The notes under the pieces: generated by a model
The model's input: only the letters and a program-made list of their open reading frames with translations
The model's database searches: none
Told to the model about the DNA's origin: nothing
Source of the DNA: CAYXXN01 sp964469055
Lineage (GTDB): Bacteria > Acidobacteriota > Thermoanaerobaculia > Multivoradales > JAHEKO01
NCBI GenBank assembly: GCA_964469055.1
Contig: CAYXXN010000049.1
Location: forward strand, 1-17,147
Length of the DNA: 17,147 bases
Direction: 5' to 3'
Made by a program: the position numbers and the translations under genes
Shown: positions 1 to 6,589 of the stretch, in pieces
Layout of the letters: the number at the start of each line of letters is the position of its first letter
Numbering within the stretch: position 1 is the stretch's first letter

Positions 1-2
1 CG

Positions 3-152
3 CGTTTCTTCCTGGTGACCGAGCACGGGGTCGCGGCGATCAACGCCCGCCCCCAGGACGAGTTCATCCGGAGCATCGTGTCGGTCGCTCACCCGGACTT
101 CCGGGACGAGCTGGAGAAGGCGGCATGGGAGTTGTTTCGAGTAAGGGTCTGA
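3..152 (+). CDS. Acetyl-CoA hydrolase/CoA-transferase family protein, C-terminal fragment
   Basis: Only the last 49 residues are in the window; the 5' part lies beyond the left edge and the stop codon is TGA at 150-152. The visible protein reads RFFLVTEHGVAAINAR, then IVSVAHPDFRDELEKAA. This matches the end of the acetyl-CoA hydrolase / 4-hydroxybutyrate CoA-transferase family, whose last domain typically carries a VTEYGVA-like strand and then an AHPDFRDEL helix. Members move CoA between acetate and another acyl acid, or hydrolyse acyl-CoA. The catalytic glutamate region is not visible, so the substrate cannot be named. The gene converges on the M1 peptidase gene with only 4 bp between the two stop codons and no terminator-like hairpin. 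The family call is fairly secure despite the short fragment. Confidence 0.72.
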   Translation, partial: RFFLVTEHGVAAINARPQDEFIRSIVSVAHPDFRDELEKAAWELFRVRV

Positions 153-156
153 GGCT

Positions 157-2028
157 TCAGGGCGCGGGCGAGAGGATGGCGTCGACCGCGGCCTGCGCGA
201 TCGGGTGGTACCCGGGCCGCGCCTTGGAGTAGATGGCGGCCGCCCGCTCGCGCCCGGCCGGGGTCTTCACCAGCTCCTCGAATAATGGCTTCAGGAACTT
301 GCGGCGTCCCTGGCTGGTCAGGAACTCCTCGAGCCGAGGCCAGGCCGGCGCGTAGTCGCTGGCGATCGCCATCTTCAACCACTGAAAGGCGAGCTCGGAG
401 TTGCCGGAAGCCGAGAGGCCGAACGCCCCGTCGAGCTCGGCCAGTCGCGCGGCCCCTTGCGGCAACGGCGCGGCGCGCAGGAAACGCAGCCGCTCCTGGG
501 TGCTCCAGTCGGCAATCGGCAGCTCGGCCGCGGTCGTCCTGCTCGCTGCCCAGTCCGCCGCCAACGCATCGACGCGCGTCAGACCCGCCGCTGACGGCTC
601 GGGGGCGCTCGCCGGCAGGCCTGGGCCGTAGAGCCAGGACTCGATCCCGACCCTCTGCGCCGGCTCGGGGTCGCTCGCCACGAGGTTGGCCTCGAGATCG
701 GCGAGGAAGCCCGCCGTCGTCAAGCTCTGGAAGGCATGGCGCTCGAAGTAGCCGGCGAGCCAAGCGTCGAAGCGATCGCGGCCGTAAGCCTGCTCGAGGG
801 CGCGCAGCAGGAGGGCCCCCTTCTGGTAGGGCACGCCCGAGAAGATCGCGTCCGGGTCGGCGGCTCCCTGCGGCCCGGCGAGAGCCTGCTGCCAGGCGGG
901 CATCGGCGCCATCTCCTCCTCGACCGCCTGCCCGCCGAGCGCCCATTCGAGCTCGGCGTGCTCGCGCCCGTAGAGGGCCTCGAGGATGCGGCGCTCGATG
1001 TAGGTCGTGAAGCCCTCGTTCAGCCAGAAGTCGTTCCAGGTGGCGTTGGTCACCAGGTTCCCGGACCACGAGTGCGCCAGCTCGTGGGCCACCAGGGCGA
1101 CGAGGCTCCGGTCCCCGGCGATGACCGTGGGCGAGGCGAAGGTCAGGCGCGGATTCTCCATGCCGCCGTAGGGGAAGCTCGGCGGCAGCACCAGGAGGTC
1201 GTAGCGGCCCCAACGGTAGGGGCCATAGAGCGCCTCGGTCGCCGCGATCATCTTCTCGGTGTCGGCGAACTCCCAGGCGGCGGCCTCGACGACGGCCGGC
1301 TCGGCGTAGACCCCGCTGCGCTCGCCGGTCGAGGCGAAGGCGATGTCGCCCACGGCCAAAGCCACGAGGTAGGACGGGATGGGCTGCTCCATGCGGAAGT
1401 CGTAGTCGCCGTCGCGCGGCGAGAGCGGATCGTTCGCGGCGCTCATCACCGCGAAGAGCTCCGGCGGCGTTTTGATGCGGGCGCTGTAGGTGATGCGCAC
1501 CTGCGGCGTGTCCTGGAGCGGAATCCAGCTCCGCGTGTGGAGGGCCTGACCCTGGGTGAAGAGGTAGGGATGGCGCTTCCCAGCCGTCTGCGCGGGCTCC
1601 AGCCACTGCAGCGCCGAGGCGCCAGGACTCGTGGTGTAGGCGATGCGCACGTGGGTCGCGTCGGCCGGCAAGGCCACCGCGAGGGGGGCGCCGCGCACCG
1701 GGTCCGACGGTCCCACGAGCCAGGTCGCCGGCTGGAAGGCCGCGCCATCCGCCGAGGTCTCTACCTGCTCGATCGCCAGATCCTTGGTGTCGAGGACCAG
1801 CGCGGCCGCTTCGGGGCGCCGGCGCTCGAGCGTGAGCTCCGCCGTCCCCGCCAGGGTCTTGTCGGCGAAGCGCACCTCGAGGTCGAGAGCCAGGTGGCGG
1901 ACCGCGACCTCGCCGGGGTTCGAGTAGGACTGGAGATCGAGCGCCGCCGGCCCGGAATCGGGGCTCGCGGCGGCCACGGTGGCGGACAGCAGGGCGGCGG
2001 TCACGATCGAGGTCGGGCGATGGCGCAC
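157..2028 (-). CDS. Exported M1-family aminopeptidase, leukotriene A4 hydrolase-like
   Basis: A 623-residue zinc metallopeptidase expected to remove N-terminal residues from peptides outside the cytoplasm. Residues 1-22 form a signal peptide (basic start, hydrophobic core, AAAS at the end). A beta-sandwich N-domain is followed by the M1 catalytic domain: PYGGMENP at 286-293 (exopeptidase motif), the zinc site HELAH at 315-319 and WLNEGF with the third ligand E338, and the catalytic tyrosine in VPYQKG (Y401). The C-terminal part, from about 480, resembles the helical leukotriene A4 hydrolase C-domain. Length and motif order fit the LTA4H/cold-active aminopeptidase branch of M1. The start is GTG at 2026-2028, with AGGAGT at 2038-2043 nine bases upstream and a perfect TATAAT at 2068-2073. 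All catalytic residues are present, so an active enzyme is expected. An epoxide hydrolase side activity is possible but unsupported. Confidence 0.93.
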   Translation of the reverse strand: MRHRPTSIVTAALLSATVAAASPDSGPAALDLQSYSNPGEVAVRHLALDLEVRFADKTLAGTAELTLERRRPEAAALVLDTKDLAIEQVETSADGAAFQPATWLVGPSDPVRGAPLAVALPADATHVRIAYTTSPGASALQWLEPAQTAGKRHPYLFTQGQALHTRSWIPLQDTPQVRITYSARIKTPPELFAVMSAANDPLSPRDGDYDFRMEQPIPSYLVALAVGDIAFASTGERSGVYAEPAVVEAAAWEFADTEKMIAATEALYGPYRWGRYDLLVLPPSFPYGGMENPRLTFASPTVIAGDRSLVALVAHELAHSWSGNLVTNATWNDFWLNEGFTTYIERRILEALYGREHAELEWALGGQAVEEEMAPMPAWQQALAGPQGAADPDAIFSGVPYQKGALLLRALEQAYGRDRFDAWLAGYFERHAFQSLTTAGFLADLEANLVASDPEPAQRVGIESWLYGPGLPASAPEPSAAGLTRVDALAADWAASRTTAAELPIADWSTQERLRFLRAAPLPQGAARLAELDGAFGLSASGNSELAFQWLKMAIASDYAPAWPRLEEFLTSQGRRKFLKPLFEELVKTPAGRERAAAIYSKARPGYHPIAQAAVDAILSPAP

Positions 2029-2037
2029 GGGTGGGAC

Positions 2038-2073
2038 ACTCCTGGGAGGGGTTGAGAGAGGTTGGCGATTATA
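2038..2073 (-). promoter_or_regulatory. -10 box and ribosome binding site of the M1 peptidase gene
   Basis: Read on the minus strand, a perfect TATAAT lies at 2068-2073 and AGGAGT at 2038-2043. The GTG start follows nine bases after the latter. No convincing -35 hexamer is seen 16-18 bp upstream, where the sequence is only G and C. The -10 is the only perfect TATAAT I noticed in an intergenic region here. Confidence 0.5.
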
Positions 2074-2107
2074 GGCGTGGCCGGCGCCGCGCCGCCGGCG
2101 GCTCGCT

Positions 2108-2113
2108 TACAAT
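2108..2113 (+). promoter_or_regulatory. -10-like box just before the PLP enzyme start
   Basis: TACAAT (5 of 6 to TATAAT) ends ten bases before the ATG at 2124. A transcript from it would begin within a few bases of the start codon, and there is no Shine-Dalgarno sequence between box and ATG. This fits a leaderless mRNA. No -35 match is visible. Confidence 0.4.
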
Positions 2114-2123
2114 CCGGGCGCCC

Positions 2124-3284
2124 ATGAAAGGCGACACCTCCGGCCGCCGCTTCGCCACCCGCGCCATCCACGCCGGCCAGGCGCCGGACCCCACGACCGG
2201 CGCCATCTCGGTACCCATCTACGCCACCTCGACCTACGTCCAAGAGGCGCTGGGCCGCCACAAGGGCTTCGAGTACGCCCGCGTCCAGAACCCCACGCGC
2301 ACCGCCCTCGAAGTGAACGTCGCCTCCCTCGAGGGCGGCCTCTCGGGCCACGCCTTCGCCTCCGGCATGGCGGCGATCTCGGCCTTGATGACCCTGCTCA
2401 AGAGCGGCGACCACCTCGTCGCCTCGCACACCGTTTACGGCGGCACCTACCGGCTCTTGAACCAGGTGCTCGACCGCTACGGGCTCGCCTCGTCCTGGGT
2501 CGACACCAGCCGGCTCGAGGCGATCGAGGCGGCGATGACCCCGGCCACGAAGATGGTCTACGTCGAGACTCCCACCAACCCGATGATGGAGGTCACTGAT
2601 CTCGCCGGCGCCGCCGCCATCGCCCACCGCCACGGGGCGATCCTGGCGGTCGACAACACCTTCGCCTCGCCGTACTTCCAGCGGCCGATCGAGCACGGCG
2701 CCGACCTGGTCGTCCACTCGGCCACCAAGTTCTTGAACGGACACAGCGACGCCCTGGGCGGCGTGTTGGTGACCCGCCGCCAGGAAGACGCCGACTGGTT
2801 CGCCTTCATCCAGAAATCGGTCGGGGCCGTGCTCTCACCTTTCGACAGCTTCCTCACCCTGCGCGGCATCAAGACGCTCGCCGTGCGCATGGAGCGCCAC
2901 GAGGTCCTGGGCCGCGCGGTCGCCGCCTTCCTCGTCGGCCACCCGAAGGTCGAGAGGGTGCTCTACCCGGGGCTCCCCGACCATCCGGGCCACGCCGTGC
3001 ACCGGCGCCAGGCGAGCGGCTTCGGCGCCCTCATCAGCTTCGATCTCGGCTCGTTCGACGCGGCCAAGCGCTTCCTCGACCGCCTGGAGGTGCTGTCGCT
3101 CGCCGAGAGCCTGGGCGGGGTCGAGACCCTGATCTCGCATCCGGCGACCATGACCCACGCCTCGATCCCCGGGGAGGCCCGCGCGCGGCTCGGCTTGACC
3201 GAGGGCCTGGTGCGGGTGTCGGTCGGGCTCGAGGATCTCGACGACCTCTTGGCCGACCTCGATCAGGCGCTCTCCGTCCTGTAG
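2124..3284 (+). CDS. Trans-sulfuration PLP enzyme (cystathionine gamma-lyase/synthase family)
   Basis: A 386-residue Cys/Met-metabolism PLP enzyme of fold type I, the usual length for the family. YARVQNPT at 51-58 supplies the Tyr and Arg that hold the cofactor phosphate of the neighbouring subunit. SGMAAISA (80-87) starts the cofactor domain, D177 in AVDNTF should pair with the pyridine nitrogen, and K202 in HSATKFLNGHSD is the Schiff-base lysine. SLAESLGGVETLISHP at 325-340 is the typical C-terminal signature. The family breaks C-S bonds of cystathionine, or makes them from activated homoserine. The position that is cysteine in methionine gamma-lyase (YGCT) is glycine here (YGGTY), which argues for cystathionine gamma-lyase or synthase rather than methionine gamma-lyase. 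The frame is open further upstream to 2031, but similarity begins at ATG 2124. No other sulfur gene is adjacent, so the exact reaction is unresolved. Confidence 0.9.
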   Translation: MKGDTSGRRFATRAIHAGQAPDPTTGAISVPIYATSTYVQEALGRHKGFEYARVQNPTRTALEVNVASLEGGLSGHAFASGMAAISALMTLLKSGDHLVASHTVYGGTYRLLNQVLDRYGLASSWVDTSRLEAIEAAMTPATKMVYVETPTNPMMEVTDLAGAAAIAHRHGAILAVDNTFASPYFQRPIEHGADLVVHSATKFLNGHSDALGGVLVTRRQEDADWFAFIQKSVGAVLSPFDSFLTLRGIKTLAVRMERHEVLGRAVAAFLVGHPKVERVLYPGLPDHPGHAVHRRQASGFGALISFDLGSFDAAKRFLDRLEVLSLAESLGGVETLISHPATMTHASIPGEARARLGLTEGLVRVSVGLEDLDDLLADLDQALSVL

Positions 3285-3302
3285 CGGCCGGCCTCGGTGG
3301 CG

Positions 3303-3325
3303 GCGGCCCCTCAGGGTGCGGCCGC
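3303..3325. terminator. Possible hairpin between convergent genes
   Basis: GCGGCC at 3303-3308 and GGCCGC at 3320-3325 form a 6-bp stem with an 11-base loop in the 52-bp gap between the stop codons of the PLP enzyme (+) and CutA (-). No T-tract follows on either strand, so intrinsic termination is uncertain. In such GC-rich DNA the repeat could be chance. Confidence 0.22.
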
Positions 3326-3336
3326 GCGGACCTTCC

Positions 3337-3696
3337 CTAGCTCTCGCCGTGCTGCTGGATCTCGTCCTCGAAGGCGGCGTTCTTGTCGAGACTGGCGGCG
3401 ATCCAGGCGAGGAACCCCGGCTCGCCCTGCGTCACCTTGAACGAGAGGATCTCCGGCTGCTCATAGCTGTGGAGCTCCTTGATCATCGCCTCGATGAGCT
3501 CGTACTCGGACTCCATGCTCTTGACGAACAGCAGGTACTCGCAGTCGTCACAGATCTTGCCCTGCCAGCGGTAGACGGAGCGGTGAACCTTGATGATGTT
3601 GACGCAGGCGGCGAGGCGGCGGGCGACGAGCTCGTTGGCCAGGAGGTTGGCCTGCTCCTCGGTGCCGACGGTCGTGGCGATGACGATGGCGCCCAC
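3337..3696 (-). CDS. cutA: Divalent-cation tolerance protein CutA
   Basis: A 119-residue cytoplasmic protein of the CutA1 family, small ferredoxin-like proteins that form trimers. The family is linked genetically to copper and other divalent metal tolerance, though its molecular role is poorly defined. Family landmarks are all present: the N-terminal VIATTVGTEEQAN strand and helix, LAACVNI with C31, SVYRWQGKI (40-48), E53 and the LLFVKS strand, LHSYEQPEI (75-83), and a tail ending in FLAWIAASL. The start is GTG at 3694-3696; the first residues align with the usual first strand, and no strong ribosome binding site is seen. It is followed upstream on the same strand by a pseudopilin gene ending 45 bases away. 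Shared transcription is possible but no functional link is evident. Confidence 0.95.
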   Translation of the reverse strand: MGAIVIATTVGTEEQANLLANELVARRLAACVNIIKVHRSVYRWQGKICDDCEYLLFVKSMESEYELIEAMIKELHSYEQPEILSFKVTQGEPGFLAWIAASLDKNAAFEDEIQQHGES

Positions 3697-3741
3697 CGGC
3701 GAGGACGTTACTGGAGCGCCGGGGGGCCGTCAAACGGCGGC

Positions 3742-4395
3742 TCAATCGAGCCGCCAGGTCTCGCTGTCCGGGTCGTAGAGCAGCACCTTGACCTTGCCGG
3801 TGCGGCCGAAGAGGCGCACCGCAGCCAGGTGGCGCAAGGAATCGGTCAGGTAGGCCGAGCCCGGTGTCGACTCGCCCACCGGGCTGAAGACGGCCAGGTC
3901 GGAGCGGTTGAAGCGGATGGGGTCGTCGAGGTCGGTGAGGCGGCGGCTGGGGTCCGCAGGGTCGCGCGGCGCCGGCCCGGGAGGGAAGCCGAAACGCACG
4001 TGCGCGCCCAGGTGGACCAGTCGGCGGGGAGGCGAGAGCGCCGGATCGACCCCGCTCGCGATGTCGCTCGAGCGCACGCCGTCGCCGTCGCCGTCGCGGT
4101 GCAGCCGAAAGGTCACACGGTCGTCCTTCTCGACCGTGAACTTGACGCCGACGTTGGCCGATCGGCGGACGGCCTCCGACTGGGCCAGCCGCAGCACGGT
4201 GGCCACCTCGGCGGCACCGTGGCGCAGGCGCACCCTCGCCGCCCAGGCGAGGGCCGGCGGCACGGTGGCGGCGAAGAAGACCCCGAAGATCGACAGCATC
4301 ACCAGAGCTTCCACGAGGGAGATGCCACGGGCGCGGCGTCCGCGGCGGGGGCGCCCCGAGGGCGGGGCGGCTCGACGGCCGCCCCGCCCGGCGGC
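3742..4395 (-). CDS. GspH/FimT-like pseudopilin (start unresolved)
   Basis: A type IV pilin-like protein. A basic leader (GRPRRGRRARG) is followed by ISLVEALVMLSIFGVFFAAT: a prepilin peptidase site after Gly, Glu at position +5 and a hydrophobic helix. The body contains LRLAQSEAVRRSANVGVKF, the GspH/FimT pattern of minor pseudopilins in type II secretion or type IV pili. An acidic DGDGDG stretch resembles a calcium-binding loop. Mature length is about 190 residues. The oddity is the start: between the comEA-like stop (4398-4400) and the mature N-terminus this frame has no ATG, GTG or TTG. The first in-frame GTG (4312-4314) would delete the leader and cleavage site, and a GTG at 4395-4397 is in another frame. 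I give the extent that includes the leader. A sequencing frameshift or a non-standard start would explain it. Confidence 0.75.
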   Translation of the reverse strand, partial: AAGRGGRRAAPPSGRPRRGRRARGISLVEALVMLSIFGVFFAATVPPALAWAARVRLRHGAAEVATVLRLAQSEAVRRSANVGVKFTVEKDDRVTFRLHRDGDGDGVRSSDIASGVDPALSPPRRLVHLGAHVRFGFPPGPAPRDPADPSRRLTDLDDPIRFNRSDLAVFSPVGESTPGSAYLTDSLRHLAAVRLFGRTGKVKVLLYDPDSETWRLD

Positions 4396-4397
4396 AC

Positions 4398-4733
4398 CTA
4401 CTCTCCCTCCGGCTCGGCGCTCGCCACGCGCACCTTCTCGGCGAGGCTGGTCTCGCCGGAGAGCGCCACGTGCGGTCGCATCTGCTCGAAGGTCCGCTCG
4501 CCGATCCCCTCGACGAGCATCAGCTCTTCGACAGCCTTGAACGGGCCGTTGGCCTCGCGGAAGGCGAGGATGCGCTCGGCGATGGTCTCGCCCACACGGG
4601 GCAGCAGCACCAGCTGCTCGGCGCTGGCCGTGTTGAGGTTGACCGTGCCTTCGGCGGCTGCCAGGACGGAGGTGACCCCGACCAGGGCGAGGACGGCGAG
4701 GGCGGCGGGGAGGAAAGAGAACTTGCGAAGCAT
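4398..4733 (-). CDS. ComEA-like helix-hairpin-helix protein
   Basis: A 111-residue exported protein. Residues 1-27 are a signal peptide or N-terminal anchor (LRKFSF, then a long Ala/Leu/Val run ending VLAAAEG). Residues 29-90 carry the ComEA helix-hairpin-helix signature: VNLNTASAEQLVLLPRVGETIAERILAFREANGPFK, then a second hairpin LMLVEGIGERTFEQMRPHV. In ComEA this domain binds double-stranded DNA without sequence preference in the periplasm or at the membrane during DNA uptake. The start is set by a strong ribosome binding site, AAAGGAGT at 4741-4748, seven bases before the ATG. The neighbouring pseudopilin gene downstream supports, but does not prove, a role in a type IV pilus/DNA-uptake apparatus. 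The short C-terminal tail (about 20 residues) is not recognisable. Confidence 0.88.
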   Translation of the reverse strand: MLRKFSFLPAALAVLALVGVTSVLAAAEGTVNLNTASAEQLVLLPRVGETIAERILAFREANGPFKAVEELMLVEGIGERTFEQMRPHVALSGETSLAEKVRVASAEPEGE

Positions 4734-5137
4734 GGTGGGTACTCCTTTCGTGTGGATGATGGGTGGGTGCTGTGTGGACATCGAAACGAATGCTCGGTAC
4801 TGCGCTGGAGGACCGTCGCGGCCCTCCGTGCTTGCCGTCGGTGTTCGTCGAGCCTGCCGCTAGCCGCACCTCCTTTCTCCGGTTCATGAGGGCAGGCGTA
4901 CGTCAACTTCCCTGCCAGCTGGGAACTCCGCCGGAAGTGACTGCAAGGCCATGAGTTGTCGCCCGCTACGGACCTGTGCCCCGAGCGCGGACGGCAAGCG
5001 ATTGGGCGCCGACGGGCCCCCGAAGAGGCCGACGGCGGGGAGCGCCGCCCGCCGCGACGGCGCTACCGCTCTCTGTCCAGGGATCTGGTCAGGCGCGCAA
5101 TCCCCGGCGCCCGGCCGGCTGGTAGATTAGGCGGCCC
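4734..5137. other. Intergenic region with comEA leader and lepB promoter region
   Basis: About 400 bp without a credible gene. Read on the minus strand, the comEA side carries a strong ribosome binding site at 4741-4748, a hairpin at 4807-4827 (GGAGGGCC/GGTCCTCC, loop GCGAC) and an unused perfect Shine-Dalgarno-like AGAAAGGAGGTG at 4867-4878. A possible -35 TTGACG is seen further upstream on that strand, but I cannot pair it with a good -10. The lepB side ends with TAGATT at 5123-5128. From 4960 to 5110 I see nothing beyond GC-rich sequence. Confidence 0.5.
5123..5128 (+). promoter_or_regulatory. -10-like box just before the first lepB
   Basis: TAGATT (4 of 6 to TATAAT) ends nine bases before the ATG at 5138, and no Shine-Dalgarno sequence lies between. 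The spacing and the GGCGGCCC run before ATG closely resemble the arrangement at 2108-2124, so a leaderless transcript is again suggested. Confidence 0.33.
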
Positions 5138-5812
5138 ATGCCGGGGCGCCGCGTCTCCACTCTCCGCGAGTACTTCGAGGCCCTGCTCATCGCCGGGGTC
5201 TTCCTAGGCTTCACCAACACCTTCGTGGTGAAGACCTTCTACATCCCGAGCGCCTCGATGGAGGACACGCTGCTGGTTGGGGACCACCTCTTCGTCAACC
5301 GCTTCATCTACGGCGCTCGCGGGCTCGGCGAGCTCGGCGGCGCCCTGCCGTGGCGCGACGTCCAGCGCGGCGACATCGTCATCTTCCGCTCCCCGGAGCG
5401 GCCGACGCTCGACATGGTCAAGCGCTGCGTGGGGCTGCCCGGCGACGTCGTGCAGGTCGTGGATAAGGACCTCTACGTCAACGGCAAGTGGGTCGAGGAC
5501 GGCATCTACACCAAGCACGCCGACGCCCAGCTGGTCGCGAAGCGCGACCGCTTCGGTCCCTTCACGGTGCCCGAGGACCACTACTTCTGCATGGGCGACA
5601 ACCGCGACAGGTCCCACGACTCGCGGTTCTGGGGCCCGGTGCCCCGCCGCTTCGTCAAAGGGCGGGCGTTCCTCGTCTACTGGTCCTACGGCGGCGAGAC
5701 CTCGGACGGCAACTGGCACGGCTGGGGCGTGAAGGTGCGCCAGCTCGCGCGGACCGCGGTCGGCTTCTTCACTCGCACCCGCTGGGATCGCACCTTCGAT
5801 CTCATTCGCTGA
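5138..5812 (+). CDS. lepB: Signal peptidase I (first of two tandem copies)
   Basis: A 224-residue membrane serine protease of family S26A that cuts signal peptides from exported proteins on the outer face of the cytoplasmic membrane. One N-terminal membrane segment (about 13-33) precedes the catalytic domain. The nucleophile is S40 in PSASM and the general base is K95 in DMVKRCVGLPGD, forming the Ser-Lys dyad. GDNRDRSHDSRFWGPVP at 153-169 is the conserved C-terminal box. Length is typical for enzymes with one membrane anchor. It has no ribosome binding site, and a -10-like box sits nine bases before the ATG. The next gene is a second signal peptidase 19 bases downstream, so the two are probably co-transcribed. 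All catalytic residues are intact. Confidence 0.95.
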   Translation: MPGRRVSTLREYFEALLIAGVFLGFTNTFVVKTFYIPSASMEDTLLVGDHLFVNRFIYGARGLGELGGALPWRDVQRGDIVIFRSPERPTLDMVKRCVGLPGDVVQVVDKDLYVNGKWVEDGIYTKHADAQLVAKRDRFGPFTVPEDHYFCMGDNRDRSHDSRFWGPVPRRFVKGRAFLVYWSYGGETSDGNWHGWGVKVRQLARTAVGFFTRTRWDRTFDLIR

Positions 5813-5831
5813 GGCGAGGATCGGGCACGGC

Positions 5832-6530
5832 GTGTCCTCGCCCTCGATGTCGCGCGATTACCTCGAGGCGCTCCTCGTGGCGCTGCTCTTCGCCCTCTTC
5901 GCGCGCACCTTCGCCGTACAGGCCTTCAAGATCCCCACCGGCTCGATGGAAGAGAACCTCCTCATCGGCGACCACATCCTGGTCAACAAGTTCGCCTTCG
6001 CGCCGGTGGCCGCGGCAGCGGAGCGACGTTGGCTGCCGAGCCGCGCCATCCGTCGCGGCGACGTCGTCGTCTTCCGTTTTCCAGAGGACCCACGTCGGGA
6101 CTTCATCAAGCGCTGCATCGGACTGCCCGGCGACCGCGTCGAGATCCGCGCCAAGGTGACCTGGGTGAATGGTGAACGACTGCGCGAGGAGGGCTACACC
6201 TTCTTCACCGACCCCCACGTCTACCCCGACAACCCCTTTCTCGACGAGTCCAGAAGCCGGCGGGACAACTTCGGTCCGTACACCGTGCCCGAGGGCCACT
6301 ACTTCTTCCTCGGCGACAACCGTGACTACTCGAACGACTCACGTTTCTGGGGCCCGGTGCCGGCCACGTACGTCAAGGGACGTGCCTTGCTCGTTTACTG
6401 GTCGTTCGCCAGCGACGCCCAGGGGGAGGCCGCACCGGGCCTCGTCGGGAAGCTGCGTCACCTGGGCGAGGTGCTGACCCATTTCGTCGCGCGCACGCGC
6501 TGGGAGCGCAGTTTCCTTTTGGTCCGCTAG
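5832..6530 (+). CDS. lepB: Signal peptidase I (second of two tandem copies)
   Basis: A 232-residue paralogue of the preceding gene with the same role. A membrane segment lies at about 11-30; the nucleophile is S38 in PTGSM, the base is K93 in FIKRCIGLPGD, and GDNRDYSNDSRFWGPVP starts at 161. It has a longer loop after the catalytic lysine (FTDPHVYPDNPF region) and a shorter N-terminus than its neighbour. The two sequences share the catalytic boxes but differ widely in loops, so the duplication is not recent. I chose GTG 5832 because GAGGA at 5816-5820 lies about eleven bases before it; ATG 5847 in the same frame is the alternative and would remove five residues. Differences in the substrate-facing loops may mean different signal peptide preferences (inference). 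Confidence 0.94.
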   Translation: MSSPSMSRDYLEALLVALLFALFARTFAVQAFKIPTGSMEENLLIGDHILVNKFAFAPVAAAAERRWLPSRAIRRGDVVVFRFPEDPRRDFIKRCIGLPGDRVEIRAKVTWVNGERLREEGYTFFTDPHVYPDNPFLDESRSRRDNFGPYTVPEGHYFFLGDNRDYSNDSRFWGPVPATYVKGRALLVYWSFASDAQGEAAPGLVGKLRHLGEVLTHFVARTRWERSFLLVR

Positions 6531-6541
6531 GTCGGGCCTGC

Positions 6542-6547
6542 TAGAAT
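6542..6547 (+). promoter_or_regulatory. -10-like box upstream of the small membrane protein
   Basis: TAGAAT (5 of 6) lies directly after the second lepB stop codon. A weak TTGGTC is found 17 bp upstream at 6519-6524, inside the lepB end. A transcript from it would have a leader of about 36 bases that includes CGGGAG before the ATG at 6590. Confidence 0.35.
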
Positions 6548-6589
6548 CTCGCCAACTCGAGCCAACTCGGCCACCGGGAGACGTCGGGA

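Noticed and set aside
89..1606. 505-codon minus-strand frame overlapping the M1 peptidase
   Set aside because: It is a shifted copy of the same DNA, Arg/Ala/Gly-rich with no motif, while the overlapping frame carries HELAH and NEGF.
4751..4781. TGTGGATGA and TGTGGACAT as possible DnaA boxes
   Set aside because: These are two isolated near-matches in the comEA leader, far from the origin-type genes, with no AT-rich stretch. Chance is more likely.
3316..4863. Long open frame of 515 codons on the plus strand
   Set aside because: It is antisense to cutA, the pseudopilin and the ComEA-like gene, which all have clear family motifs. Its composition is typical of GC-rich shadow frames.
4860..4885. 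Fragment of a 16S rRNA 3' end (CACCTCCTTTCT)
   Set aside because: Only 12 bases match; the flanks differ from the GGCTGGAT sequence expected before it. It is better read as a Shine-Dalgarno-like stretch on the other strand.
4104..4887. Extending the pseudopilin frame upstream to the ATG at 4887
   Set aside because: The frame is open, but it would overlap the whole ComEA-like gene and give a low-complexity Arg/Pro/His N-terminus unlike any prepilin leader.
4908..4928. TTCCC-N8-GGGAA inverted repeat as an operator
   Set aside because: The half-sites are only five bases and the centre is not symmetric, so it is weak evidence in GC-rich DNA.
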